A DNA stretch of 64,000 nucleotides from Hermetia illucens (Eukaryota; Arthropoda; Insecta; Diptera; Stratiomyidae). A model generated the notes under the pieces. That model saw only the letters and a list, made by a program, of their open reading frames with translations. It searched no databases and was not told where the DNA came from. The stretch spans positions 159,606,164 through 159,670,163 of the forward strand of contig NC_051852.1 in NCBI RefSeq assembly GCF_905115235.1, given 5' to 3'. Shown in pieces: positions 9,770-21,281 of this stretch. How positions within the stretch are numbered: position 1 is the stretch's first letter; each line of letters starts with the position of its first letter. Made by a program: the position numbers and the translations under genes.

Positions 9770-12700
9770 AAGGAGGAGAAACTTGAGGTACGGTACAAAT
9801 AACCGACGGGTGTTGTCTGACTTGGTGACTGAGTCGGGCTCCCGTTGGGGATAGCAAGGCGTCCAAACCGCTAGTCGTGAGGCGGCTCAACGTCTAGGCG
9901 CCACGATGACCAGGAGCATTGCTCCGTCTCCTGCAACTGTTTTACCACAATCTGAGGCAATCAATTGTACATTAGGAAACATGTTCGACTTGAGGCCATC
10001 GTGGAAACCCCTGAACAATAGCCAATGGTGGCAAAAGCGACGGCATTAACAACACCATGCCGCACTGTGGACAAAACTTTAGGTACTCGCCGAAGTACTC
10101 TTCTTCACCGCCCAGCTGAAGTCTCCGCTGAGATTCGCAACGAATTCCAAAGAGGGTGTATAGAATTCTCGAAAATGGATCCTTTGCGTTGACCAGGTTT
10201 TCCCAAGCTTTATACATCTCCAGCAACTCCAAGAATTGTATCTCAAATCAATGATGAGAATATATCCCCGTTGTGTGTGTGTGTATAATCACTTGTGCAT
10301 TGTGGCGCAGTTACCGCTGTCAGATTGCACGGTCAGAAGATTCGCTTTCGCGTTATTGGCTTCAATGACCGAAGAGATCCACCATGGAAAATTTGTCTAG
10401 ACGCCGGCGTGACTCACTAAGGCAGGACATTGCTGGGCTCTGACAATGCCATCACACGGATTAAGAATAAAGTGCTGAGGGTTTACGGGAACTACGGCAT
10501 TCCTAGTAAGACACCCGCAGTTGAAATTTTGGACATACTAAAGCAAAAACTTTCTGTTATATTCAGTCGGTTGCGACGATATGGCAAAAGTCACTCCAAA
10601 CCCGTCCAGAATGCAACGTATGCGAGGAACCAGCAGAGTTTTGCAGATCACTAAACGAATCCCAACAAATCCTAACAGAGCGTCCAAACACTACACTTTT
10701 CTGTAACGAAAGCGAAAGAATATTGAAGTGGACTTTGATGGTTACCCGCCCAACACGCTGAATGGATCACCGCCCAAGGCACCCACCATGCCACTATGCT
10801 GTGGATGAACTTTGCAGAAGTTATTGATGGGGAGGTTCGAGGAGCCTTAAACAGCTCAAGGAACGGGTAGGATCCTAGTCTGGAGGGGGGCAGAACATGG
10901 TCGGTTGGCACACAGCAGAAATCAGGTCATGAGCCGGCCGGAGGAATTTTCACCCTTCCTCACTACAAGAATTACCTACTTTATCCTTAAGAAGGACACG
11001 GTACAGGATTCCGCAGACAAAAGACCGATTACTTGCTTACCAGCCCTCTACAAATTCATAACGTCCATTCTTAGTGGAAGGCTCAATGTGCACCTCGAGA
11101 CCAACAACATTCTGTTCGAGGATCAGAAGGGCTGCCGAGTTGGTTCAAGGGGTTGCAAAGAGCAACTCATTATCGACTCGGTAGTTGTAGGACAAGCAAC
11201 TAGAGGCCAGAGAAACCTCCTTAGTTGCTATATCGATTGTGTCAAGGCTTTTGCTAACGTCCCGAACACCTGGCTAATCGATGTCCTACATCTATCGCAT
11301 TGCTCCGAAAGTAATAGAGTTTTTGGCGACAATCATGGAAGGGTGTCATATCACCTTATCAGTACGTTCATTTGAGGGTCTCAATATCTCATAGCCTACC
11401 CATATATGGAGGGGCATCTTCCAAGGGGATTCTTTGAGCCCCCTTTGGTTTTGAATGGCACTGAACCCCCTTTCATGGGTACTGAATGATGCTGCTATAC
11501 TTAGATGACATCAAGTTGTATAGTTGTGCTGATGGCCACCTTAAAATCTGTTAGGAATAGTAGACATTTAGAATTTCGATTAGAGAAATGTCAAATCCAA
11601 GCCATCGGCAAAGGTCATCAGGATCCACATTCCGGACATAGCATTGGTGACCTCCACATCGAAGCTATAACCTAGACAAACTTCAACAAGTATCTAGGAA
11701 TTCTGCAAGGAACCCATGCTCGAGGTGGTGATCTGAAAGATGCTCTGCTGTCCGAATTCCTGCGAGGTATAAAGCTGGTGCCGAAATCGTATCTCTCGCG
11801 GAAGAATAAAATAAGTGCACTGAATATATTCGTTATCCCTTCACAGATTTATGCAGTCGGAATATTAGCGTGGACGAAGACCGATTTGGAAAACAGCCAG
11901 CGGCGGATATGGGCAACTATACCGAAATTATGAATGCATCATCCAAAGTCTGCCGTGGAGCGGATGAACCTGCCCCGTGACATCGGAGGTAGGGACGGAG
12001 TTGACTTGGCTACACAACATCATCGCCAAGTCGACTCGCTGAGCGCTTAAAGCAAAGGGCAGGCGAGTCTCTTGCATGCGGCTGTTTGTAAGGCGGACTA
12101 TGGCCTGACTCCACTTAACTTGAAGGATCGATTTTCCAATCCTCTAAGTGAAGTGAAGTCGGACCAGGAGCGGATCGATGAATGGAAGTCGAAGGCAATG
12201 CACTGTAAACACGTGAATTGTCTTTGGCAGCTATTGACCGATTTGCATTTGTCGAACAGATGGCTTTGTGCTGGGGAGCGCTTTGCCAAGACGGAGGGAT
12301 TTATGTTTGCCATTCAGGACGGCGTGGTCACCACCCGAGCTTATAAAATGCTTGTAATGAAAAAGCAGGTGGAGAACGACCAGTGCAGACTGTGTTGTTC
12401 GGCGTTAGAGACGCTGGAACATCTCATTTCTGGCTGCACTGCATAAAGCTGTATGTAAAGTGATTCATCAACACCTTGCACAGAAGCATGGGCTAATTCG
12501 GGGATATGTCTGGTTTACCGATATGAGCCGGAAACAGTACTGCTCACTGCATGTATTGGGACGGGCAAATTCTAACTCATCGCCATATTCCACACAACAA
12601 GCCTGACGTGCTGTTAATTGAGAAGACGGGTCGCTTCGCGTATATTATCGATGTTGCTCTTATCTAGAGCGGGTGGCTATAGTTCCCATAATATTGTCAG

Positions 12701-13015
12701 CTACAGGTATAGTACCTAAATCCTTCACGGCTTCCCTTGAAGTACTGGGACTCTCACACAGTCTGGTTCAAACTATGCAAAAGTACACCATTCTGCATAC
12801 GTGCTCGATGTTGCGTGGAATTCTCGACAGAATCTCCTACTAACTTACCACCCGACGCAACCTCCGGAGAGCCTCCATCTTTTTTAGGTAGGATCGGGAT
12901 CGTCCGAGTCAAAATGCCTGTCACTTAGGTATAATCCGACATCTGCGGTTGTCACATCAACTTGGAAATAAAATAAACAATAAAAATAATAATAATTTGA
13001 AATAAATTTAATAAA
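9770..13015 (+). mobile_element. R4/Dong-like LINE with restriction-like endonuclease, near full length but decayed
   Basis: A site-type LINE with RT first and nuclease last. The N-terminal region covers 9970-10650 (FPKLYTSPATPRI, RIKNKVLRVYGNYGIPSKTP). The RT is at 10800-11480 (KRPITCLPALYKFITS, EDQKGCRVGSRGCKEQLIID, CYIDCVKAFANVPNTWLIDV, RGIFQGDSLSPLWF). After the RT, a zinc knuckle CRLCCSALETLEHLISGC lies near 12383-12437. The restriction-like endonuclease region at 12440-12730 includes YWDGQILTHRHIPHNKPDVL, RFAYIIDVAL and ATGIVPKSF. It ends in AT-rich sequence at 12960-13015. The active-site YADD region near 11490 is degraded. Many stops and frame changes, so inactive. Confidence 0.75.
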
Positions 13016-13937
13016 TTAAATCTGAAATTCGTTTTGAAAATTTCCCAATCTTTCGGACAATTCTAAAATTATTTTGGGACATTCTGAAATTTTTCGAGAA
13101 AACTCTGAATTTGATTTGTGAAAGCCAAGAGTAGAAGAAAGTAATCATTCTAAGGCATTATGCAACACAAGCTTTACGTTTATATTATTGAAGCTCTACT
13201 TTTCATCGTATCTTTCATGTGTACCCCTACTAAGCTCCTCCTGAATATCTTTTCAAGAAATAAACTCAAATTGATATTATTGTAAAATGTATACCATAAT
13301 TCCCCAGTTTCTCCCAAATCTATTTTTTATATTTGAATAAAATTTTAAAAGCTCAAACTTTTTTAATCTGCGAATGGTCAATCTTTATCGACGAGAGCTT
13401 TTCCAATAAGATATCTAAGTGTACTACGCGCTCAATATTAGTGCGAATATCAGCACCAAAGCTCCGTTTAATAAAAATGTAATCCAATCTGAATGGCATG
13501 ATAAGCAAGGTATGGCTTAAATCCTCTGGATTTTAATATATAGCTTCTATATATAGAGTTGGATTGATATACCAATATATCAAGGTCCTTAAAATATCTT
13601 TTCTATACAGCCAATTCATGAGGTACATTAAAAATCAACCATGGATACATTTGACAGAGAATTGTCAATCTTGGTTGCCAACAAACCCAAATTTAAACAC
13701 AAGAAAAATCAAAAAAACAATTTTGCGTAATTTTATTTCTAAGCCCCTTGCTAGTTTTTGATTTATTGAATAATTTTTTGTTTATTACATAATCAAGTGT
13801 TCTTATCAAATATCAAATGACGACTGGAAAAAAATTTCATCAAAGTCGAAGGCCGATTATGTGGGATTATTGAAATTCGATTGAATTATTTCGATATCAA
13901 GAAATGTCGAAAAAAGTCCTTTTTTCATCATGATTCA
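13016..13937. other. AT-rich spacer
   Basis: No convincing coding sequence or repeat family between the R4/Dong-like tail and the 3' end of the minus-strand protease homologue. Short ORFs here are low-complexity chance frames. Confidence 0.5.
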
Positions 13938-13943
13938 TTTATT
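13938..13943 (-). promoter_or_regulatory. Poly(A) signal (AATAAA on minus strand)
   Basis: TTTATT on the plus strand, 9 nt after the stop of the 13953-14702 gene. This is very close to the stop, so the true signal could lie further on. Confidence 0.45.
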
Positions 13944-13952
13944 GGCTATTAA

Positions 13953-14702
13953 TTATTCTATAAGCGACATAATCCAATTATAGTAAGCGCTGATTTTGCT
14001 GTAAACTGCAGGTCGTTGAATATTTCCGCATTCATATATCCAGGCTAATACTCCAATCAATTTTCCTCTTGCTACCAAAGGACCGCCGTAATCACCGACA
14101 CAAGCGTCGTTTCCTGTCTCCAAATCATTGGCACAAAACACGGATGTTGAGATATACGGATAGATTTCTTGACATATCTCAAAGTCCTGAATGGTTACCG
14201 TGGTTGATTGAAGGGTATCCATGTTATTGGTGTATTCGGATCGAGCACCCCATCCGCTAAGAGTTCCCGGGGTCCCAGTTGGGCCATCTTCTTCAGAGCT
14301 GGCAAGCGGGATCGGTTGAATCTTGTCAGTGTAGGTGAGTTTATTGGTCAATCTCAATATGGCGATATTGTTATCCAAGTTGATGCTGCTGAAGTTTGGA
14401 TGTTGAGTAATTTTACTAACGGAAGCAGAGACTCCACCTTCTCCTTTCAAGTCTGATTTTCCAATAACTACTGTAATCATGTCCGTTGTTGCACCTATCA
14501 CACAGTGAGCTGCGGTTAGGATGGCATCCGGGCTGACTATAGTTCCACCACACCAATGAAGACCTTCGCGTTGTACTGATACTACCCACGGAGAATCTTC
14601 AATAGTAATTTCTTTGCCTTCCACAATCCGGGAATCTCCTACCCTTACTGGGCAAACGGATGAAACACCAAAGAAAATGGTCACTAGGAGAATTCGCAAC
14701 AT
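13953..14702 (-). CDS. Serine protease homologue, catalytically dead trypsin-like protein
   Basis: 249 residues with an S1 family fold and a signal peptide (about 1-18). An activation site follows Arg25 and precedes IVEGKE. His66 (LTAAHC) is kept. The catalytic Asp position is Asn112 (LDNNIAIL), and the catalytic Ser is Tyr205 (CVGDYGGP; codon TAC, one base from a Ser codon). The S1-pocket Asp199 remains, but the two pocket glycines are Ile222 (LAWIYEC) and Ala232 (RPAVYS). The conserved cysteine pairs 51-67, 177-190 and 201-225 are present. Cys17 lies in the signal region. An open frame of full length, a TATA-like box and kept disulfides argue for a maintained non-enzymatic protein rather than a decaying gene. 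Serine protease homologues in insects often act as cofactors or binding proteins; this one's role is unknown. Confidence 0.88.
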   Translation of the reverse strand: MLRILLVTIFFGVSSVCPVRVGDSRIVEGKEITIEDSPWVVSVQREGLHWCGGTIVSPDAILTAAHCVIGATTDMITVVIGKSDLKGEGGVSASVSKITQHPNFSSINLDNNIAILRLTNKLTYTDKIQPIPLASSEEDGPTGTPGTLSGWGARSEYTNNMDTLQSTTVTIQDFEICQEIYPYISTSVFCANDLETGNDACVGDYGGPLVARGKLIGVLAWIYECGNIQRPAVYSKISAYYNWIMSLIE

Positions 14703-14750
14703 TCTTGATCCTATTGCATACGGAAAAAGACTACTAATAATTTTATAAAA
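14703..14750 (-). promoter_or_regulatory. TATA-like promoter of the protease homologue
   Basis: TTTTATAAAA at 14741-14750 reads as a TATA box on the minus strand about 40 nt before the ATG, the same spacing as in the trypsin genes. Confidence 0.55.
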
Positions 14751-15190
14751 TCATTACTGTAAATCAGAAAGAAATTTGAATTCGATAGAGTTTAATCAGC
14801 GGTACGATAAGCAGAGCCATAAAACTCAACAATTTTATCTCCATAGTTGAAGTCTTTAAATCCCACAGAAAAAATTTGATTTACTGGTGTCTTAACTTTT
14901 GCACTAGATGCCTTTTAAGCCGCGTTCACACTTCTTGACACACACACCACGTCAACTATTTCTACGCGCCACCGTCCATGGTTTTGTGAAATATGCTTCA
15001 ACTCCTTCCAAGACTTACCGAGAAGCGTGCATTCCCCCTCCACTGTTTTGCGTCATATGCTATCTTGGTGACCCATATCCGCCCATATTGTTCCTCCTTA
15101 ATATGCGCCCTATACAATGCTACCTCTCCCTTCTCATTATCACCTCTATGGGAAACTGGGCTCCACAAATAGGAAGACAAGAAGATAAAC
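14751..15190. other. Unassigned spacer
   Basis: Upstream region of the protease homologue, then a GC-richer stretch (14900-15190) open on both strands. I could not assign it to a family. It may belong to the mobile element whose end lies at 15195-15260. Confidence 0.35.
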
Positions 15191-15194
15191 CACT

Positions 15195-15260
15195 GAGGAA
15201 GGGGACAGTTGGTCCCCGAAATGCCGTATTTGTACCTATTTTACATAATTATTAGACAAT
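15195..15260 (+). mobile_element. Penelope-type terminal scrap
   Basis: Contains ACAGTTGGTCCCCGAAATGC at 15207-15226, resembling the reverse complement of the block at 7690-7720. Such blocks are typical of the ends of Penelope-like elements. No coding part is recognised next to it. Confidence 0.45.
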
Positions 15261-15404
15261 AAAGGAAACTATTCTCAATCTTTTACTTAAAGCCTTGGCT
15301 AACTCTTAATTCATACCAAGAATACCCTCATGACACGCGATAGGCATCTGGTACTCCCATATAGAAACACAAAAGAACATTAACACGGAACAGTTTCAAC
15401 CTGA

Positions 15405-15975
15405 TTTGAGTCTTAAGATAAGTGCATTTCCGCAAAGGCAAATTTAGCTTTTTTGATACGTCGAGAGACATCTAGTTCGGTACCTTCATTGACAAAAAGA
15501 ACGCCACTTAGAAACACCATCTGTTCGACAACTCCAATGGTCTGCCCATTAGGGCAAATAGAAAGAGTGCGATGACCAGGCAAACCGAGAAACCTGAAAT
15601 CTGCTTGCCTCCTTTTCCAGATCCAGGGCCATTTGCCCGCTTGATGAGGGAACAAACAGCGTAGCCGAGGTGTTTGAAAAAATGGCTATTGAACCCTTTC
15701 ATGTCGTCCTGATAAGACAGCATGAAACAACCTCAGATACCGAGAAAAAAAAGTATCGATGTCAAGATGTAGCCCTGCCGGAGTCAGATTTCCACTTAAA
15801 GTTTCTCTGAGATCGTCATATGTGGGTCTTATAAGAGTCGTTAATATCTCAGGAATACCTCTTCTGCGTAAAGCATTCCAGACACACCTGTTGCGGTTTT
15901 GAAAACTATTTCGAAATTGATGAGGAACAGATAGCTCAACGCGGTCGACGCTTGTAATCTTTTTCAGTTGTGGTG
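15405..15975 (-). mobile_element. LINE fragment, RT palm to thumb, clade uncertain
   Basis: Minus-strand pieces run from LRQGYILTSILFFLGI (about 15730-15790), which is the RT 'RQG-LSP-LF' block, through a decayed middle. The last block is VEQMVFLSGVLF then ELDVSRRIKKAKFAF at 15425-15545, matching the RT thumb 'YLGS...D..RI.KA..AF' block. CR1/RTE-type style. Frame changes and stops present. Confidence 0.5.
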
Positions 15976-16099
15976 GTCCTAGCAGTCAGAAACGAATCTC
16001 TTCGCTGTACTTACAACGTACTTTTTATTATCGACTTCCTTTTTCGCGAAACTATTACATAATATTTAAAAAAAGGACTAATTTCCATTTATTTCCAAA

Positions 16100-19000
16100 T
16101 ATCAAGACTAAAGTGATGACCCTGAGCACAGTTCGCGGACAGACCACCAGATATGCCTTCTTTTTGTCTATGCACAATGTAGTGCGTAGTTACGATTACT
16201 TTGGGAAGTCCCTGCGTTGGTGCAGGTTTTTTTCGACCGTTCGGCTCCCGAAGAGCATTCGCTAAACCTTTGCATGTGCACGCTACTTACACCTCTTTAC
16301 TCCCCTCGCTACACAGCTCGAAGCACAGTGTGTCGAAGGTATGAAGCAGATAATCCACACAAGCCAAGCCAATGTGGTTGACCACTGCAAACTGCAACTA
16401 GGAGCTGCGGTTTTTCCAAGCAAAGTCACAATTCCAGGTGCATCATATGGGCAACTAGGCCACCCGCTACCAACTAGTGATTTCTACCTTAGACTATCTC
16501 GGACATGACGGATGATATACGCTCGTCCCTGGAAACAGTAAGTACGTAACTCTAAAGATGGCTTATGACCTTAGGGACGTCGAGTTCGGGGACAAACGCC
16601 CCTCTCAGCTTTTACGTCATATGCATACTTTGGCCGGTATGGCGTCAGTTATGATGTTCCGCGGATGAAGTGGCTCGATTTGCTTCCGCAACAGACACGC
16701 CGAATATCTACTTCTCATTAGAAAGCAGACGTTGGAAGAATTCGCCGCAGTTGTCGATGAGGCACACGACATAGGCCCTTCTATTTGGCCACTTCACATC
16801 ATCAAATTCACACATAACAATCAACAACCTACACCTCGCCAAGCCCGTCTCCGAATCAGACTGCTGTGGAGTTCGCGACTTTACGTGTGGCCTTCACGCA
16901 ACATACCAGTCTGACTATTACAAAGTTTCCAGCTGGACTTCGGCTCCCTGCTCTCCATTGTTCCCAACCGACTCATCGTCAGGCTACTTACTAAACAAAG
17001 CCTCGCGCTGAAGGCAGCCACTGGTACACCCATCAGCGCATTCGGCACTCAGCATCCCACCTTGAACTTTGGCTTGCCCCACCATTCCACTGGCCATTAT
17101 TATTATTATTATTATTATTATTGGGGATTGGGGATGTTTAAACAGTCATTCCCGGAGCTGATGCACTCAAACAACACAGTTTATTAACTTAACTTAATAG
17201 ACTGTAACCTGCTCGATGGCCTGACCCGTCTTTCCAGGATCTACACACTTGCCTCGAATCTACAAATTCACACCATTAGCACCGTTTCACCTCATTCCAC
17301 ATTTCGTGACCTTTCGGATATATAGGAAAATTACCGCCAACGTTTCAAAGACTGCCTTCTTGCAAGGAGAAATGCAACCTTGCCAGATCTGCTAATTCAC
17401 CACCAAATCATCACCAATGGACCACTGGCGTCCGCATTGTCTGAATGCCTCGCGGGTGAACGCCTCATCGCAGCGAATCATGAGTTCGACCTCCTGTTGG
17501 AGCGTGGTGTTATTTGGCATCCTCTTTAAATCAGTGGACCAGTCCTCTGCACATGGTGATCAAAACTAGCGCAAGTGGAGCGATATCGGTGATTCGCGAC
17601 AACTAAATTCGATCATCCGCCCGGACGAATATCCACTACCCATAATAAAGGATTTGCACCAGACTAACGATTCGGTATTCCCAGTCATTGACCTGCAAGG
17701 AGGCTTCTACCAGTTTGCAGTCTCTCCCGAATACGTCAGAAAAATAGCCGTGACTATACCCTTCGGCCTGCTTGAGTTTCTGAGTTCGTATGCATGTCAA
17801 TGGGGCTGAGGAATGCAAGACAAACAGCAGCGGACTTTGAATCACCTTTTGAGGAAGCTGGTTTGCATCGCAACTATCATGACCACATCCTGGTTCCCTT
17901 CCACGACCAGAAAGAACATCAGCGTCACCTCGAGGAATATCCTTCGCTCCTACAGGCAGCCAAGCTCCAGGTCAACTGGGACAAATGTGAAATCGGCCAG
18001 TTTAAGGAATTCACTGACCACCACAACTGCAAAAACGCCTTCCGTCCACCAAAGTCATCAAACATCTAGGTAATCATGAATTTCCCGAAACCCAGTGACT
18101 CCACGCAGCTAGGACGCTGTCTCGGCGTCATTAATGACTACCACGCTGCGCTCAAGGCCCCGCTAACTGAACTACTTAAGTGCTGTACTAGAAAGAAGTC
18201 CAAACTCAGTTGCACAATTGACGTTGACTCGCGTTTAGGCGTTACACTCAGGACATCGCTTCTGCTGCCACTTCAGGTTTCCTATCATCGAGCCAAAATA
18301 TAGCTTGTCGCACCGACGCTAGCATGACAATCAGTACGGCTTTTTACCAACAGCCAGCAGACGACACAAGGAAACTGTCAGAGGCTGTGGACTTACGACG
18401 GCGAACATCTGGCCATTTTCGCTACCGTCAAATACTTTCAACGGATCCTGGAAGGAAGTCAGTTCGTGATATACACCGACCATTGTCCGCTTACCGTCAA
18501 ACTGATGCAGCGCTCCGACGAAGCCTCAAATCGACTCTAAGTTGACACCCACTTCGAGCACACACTTGGTGACCAAGACATTTTGACAAAAGCTCTGCCT
18601 CGCACGGAGATAGTCTCGATACCCATCACACTCACTTCCAATGCTATCAGCGAGGCGTGCACTTAAGACGAAAAGCTACCGCATCTCATCGCCAGCACTT
18701 GTCTTAAATTTCAGCGACTCGAGTTGGACGACCTACTACACTGAGTTCAACGGACAATTAAGCGGTATTTATCGGTTTCGCTTCACCGCAGGCCTTTGAT
18801 ATCGTTCACCAACTGGCACGCCCAAGCGGCTGGGCGACAGTCAAACGTGTAGCGCTTAGATTGTTTTGGCTGAATCTCTCCAAAAACCTCTTCCGCTGGG
18901 CCAAACAATGTGTATAAGGCTAGCTCTAAATGGTGCACCGCTACAATAGAGCAGAGTTCGGTAATTTCAAAACTCCTAACGCTCGCTTTGATCACATCCA

Positions 19001-19960
19001 CGTGTATCTCATCAAGCTTACTCTTTGCGAAGACTATGAGAGTTGCCTTACTATTATTGATTGAAATACACCTTTGCCTCAAGCAGTTTCAGTCCTAGAT
19101 ACGATGGCTCCCACCATCACACATACCATATTCCATCATTGTATCTATATTTTTTGTACATCACTGCTGATCAATCAATTTGAGACTGACCTGCTCGTCC
19201 AGCTTAACCTCCCCATGAGACCGAAACGTGTTCACACGACACCTCACCACCAACGGAATTGTGAAACGGAGGCATTGCACTCTCAAGGCCTCCTTAAAGT
19301 GCACGCCCGAAATCCTATGGATCCGAGCGCTTCCAATTCGATAACTTCGAGCTCTTCCAGCAGTCCTCCTTGGTCTACGCACCACTTTCAAAGAGTATCT
19401 GCAAACTTCTCCGGCTGAAATAGCTTTCGGCTCGTCGCTCCACATCTTGCACGGGTTCATCGCTCTTCAGGATAAACCAGTCACTAGCCCTTAGGACTTC
19501 GTCACTGAGCTGCGCAGCCTGGTTAGATCTATTCGCCAAGTGTCAGCATCTAGGCATCAAGACCACCATTTCTTTCGTTTTCAGGAATTTCACTATCTGT
19601 GAATAAGTTTTCCGTCCTATCAATGCCATCAAAAAAACGCAAGAGCAGCCATATATGGGTTCGCAACGAAATATAAAACGATTTCACGCCTGAACATTTC
19701 TCGTAGACGTTAACGGGTTCGCAAAAACCCTGTCTAGAGACCACCTGAAACCTCCTCATCCCAAGTGGACAGACGCCCCTCGCAAACTTCACCATCTCAG
19801 CCGCAGTCCCAATCACCTCAGCAGCCGCAATCTCTGCCAACTAATCAGAAGCTGCTTAGGATATACGGGATCCTAAGTCCACATTCACATTATGATGAAC
19901 TGGACCAAATGAGGAGCAACTTACTCCCATGGGTCATGGATCCCTAGTTTGGGGCATAGC
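16100..19960 (+). mobile_element. Ty3/gypsy LTR retrotransposon fossil
   Basis: Old, heavily broken element (well over ten breaks). Recognisable parts in order: a gag/protease-like region near 16700-17100; RT near 17600-18190 (PVIDLQGGFYQFAVSPEY, VTIPFGL, MGLRNARQT); RNase H near 18300-18560 (QFVIYTDHCPLT); and integrase-like sequence near 18690-19500. A simple-repeat-bearing insertion lies near 17096-17200. I could not find a matching pair of LTRs, so the outer limits are approximate. Confidence 0.7.
17096..17122. repeat. (ATT)n simple repeat
   Basis: About nine ATT/TTA units. It may be the reverse-complemented tail of a small retroposon inserted into the LTR fossil, since the following 80 bp do not continue the element's coding sequence. 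Confidence 0.6.
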
Positions 19961-20269
19961 ACCCAAGCACTCAAAAATAAAAAAAAACCAAAAAATTACT
20001 AACGGTTTCGTCCAGGGCAGAGGCAACTATTCAATCTGAAGATCCTCATTTAGCTCCATCGGCTCTTCGACAACATGATCGCAGCATAGTGGCCCCCTCA
20101 AGGAGAGTGATATTTTTACTCCCTTCGCCGGACGCCAAGGTCATTCTGGAGCTAATAGCTATGGCGACTAAGAATCAAGAATCATTGGTCCGGCACTTGT
20201 AAGGTTTCTCGATCGTTCTGGTCTCAGGAGTCAGACCATATCATCCAGAAAAGGTTGAACCCAACGGAT
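19961..20269. other. Unassigned spacer
   Basis: Includes an A-rich run near 19976-19997. Nothing else recognised. Confidence 0.4.
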
Positions 20270-20560
20270 TTTATACGATTCTGAATCGCATAGTAAAGCG
20301 TGCCTTCCACCATCGACTTTGTTTAAAAGCTCTGTCATTTGTGACGCAAGAAAGCTTTTTCAATGTTGTACGACAGGTAGACAACCCTGGAAGACGGCCC
20401 GTATTGAATTTGAGGGTAGGAACGCCCGATTCCTCTGCGAGCAGATGCAATACCGACGCAAGGTAACCGACCATCAGATGATGGCCCTTTTCGTGGCCGA
20501 TGTCAGTACCCCTTTTATTATGCACATTCAGAAGACAATTGCTAGGTATAATACTGATCG
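20270..20560 (-). mobile_element. RTE-like LINE scrap (end of endonuclease)
   Basis: Minus-strand reading has KRGTDIGHEKGHHLMVGYL (20460-20520), matching the 'RRGAD...DHHL' end of the endonuclease domain seen again at 22941-23830, followed by FNTGRLPGL. Short, with no other domains. Confidence 0.6.
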
Positions 20561-21193
20561 CAATATTATCTATTTGATTTTCTGACGAACCTGTCGGGCA
20601 ATTTCCGATATTTTTCGAGTTTTTGAAGCAGCCTCATGGTTGATGCTAGTCAGTCTGGATTATTTATTTCGGTCATTTAGGCCATTCCCTATACCTACGT
20701 ACATTACAAATGGCGCTAAATATGGTACACATGTGGTTGGCTCACAGTTTCAACCTGCTGACTAAATCTCGTGTCAATAAAAGTACATGTGACAGACAGA
20801 GTGACTGACGGACGTATTGACAGACAGGCAAATCGAATGGCTGAACCTACTTTAAACTAAATGAAAAAAAAACCTAAAGAAACTAAAAATAACATATTGC
20901 CAAGTGGTTTCTCACCCAAGTACTCCCCTATTACTTCATGTCGCACAGAGATACAAATCTAATTGAACAAAAGTAAAAGTCATCATACCAAAATGCATTA
21001 AATATTCATAAATCCTTATATTAGAGATAGAAAACAAAATTGACACCACTAATCATAACCATTTTGAGGATTTTATTTTGACTTAAATATTTTATTCTTG
21101 TCTAATTTATTTTTAATTAGCAGCCTAACTAAATCAGAGCCAATTAAATACCCCACGGGTTCTCCCACAAAAGATCTAATCACCTAAACATAA
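20561..21193. other. Spacer upstream of the third trypsin
   Basis: Contains GACAGACAG-type short repeats near 20790-20830 and an AT-rich part. No gene seen. Confidence 0.4.
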
Positions 21194-21281
21194 TGATAAC
21201 CTATCTATAAAAAAAACTCAACCTGACTCCAGCGCACCTATAAAAAGCCAAGTTGAAACCTTCATTCTTCAAGTACTCGAA
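21194..21281 (+). promoter_or_regulatory. Promoter of the 21282 trypsin: paired GATA-type sites and TATA
   Basis: TGATAA at 21194-21199 and CTATCT (AGATAG on the other strand) at 21201-21206. TATAAAA at 21239-21245 lies 43 nt before the ATG. A TCA at 21269-21271 could be the initiator, leaving an 11-nt leader (AAGTACTCGAA before the ATG). Confidence 0.7.
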
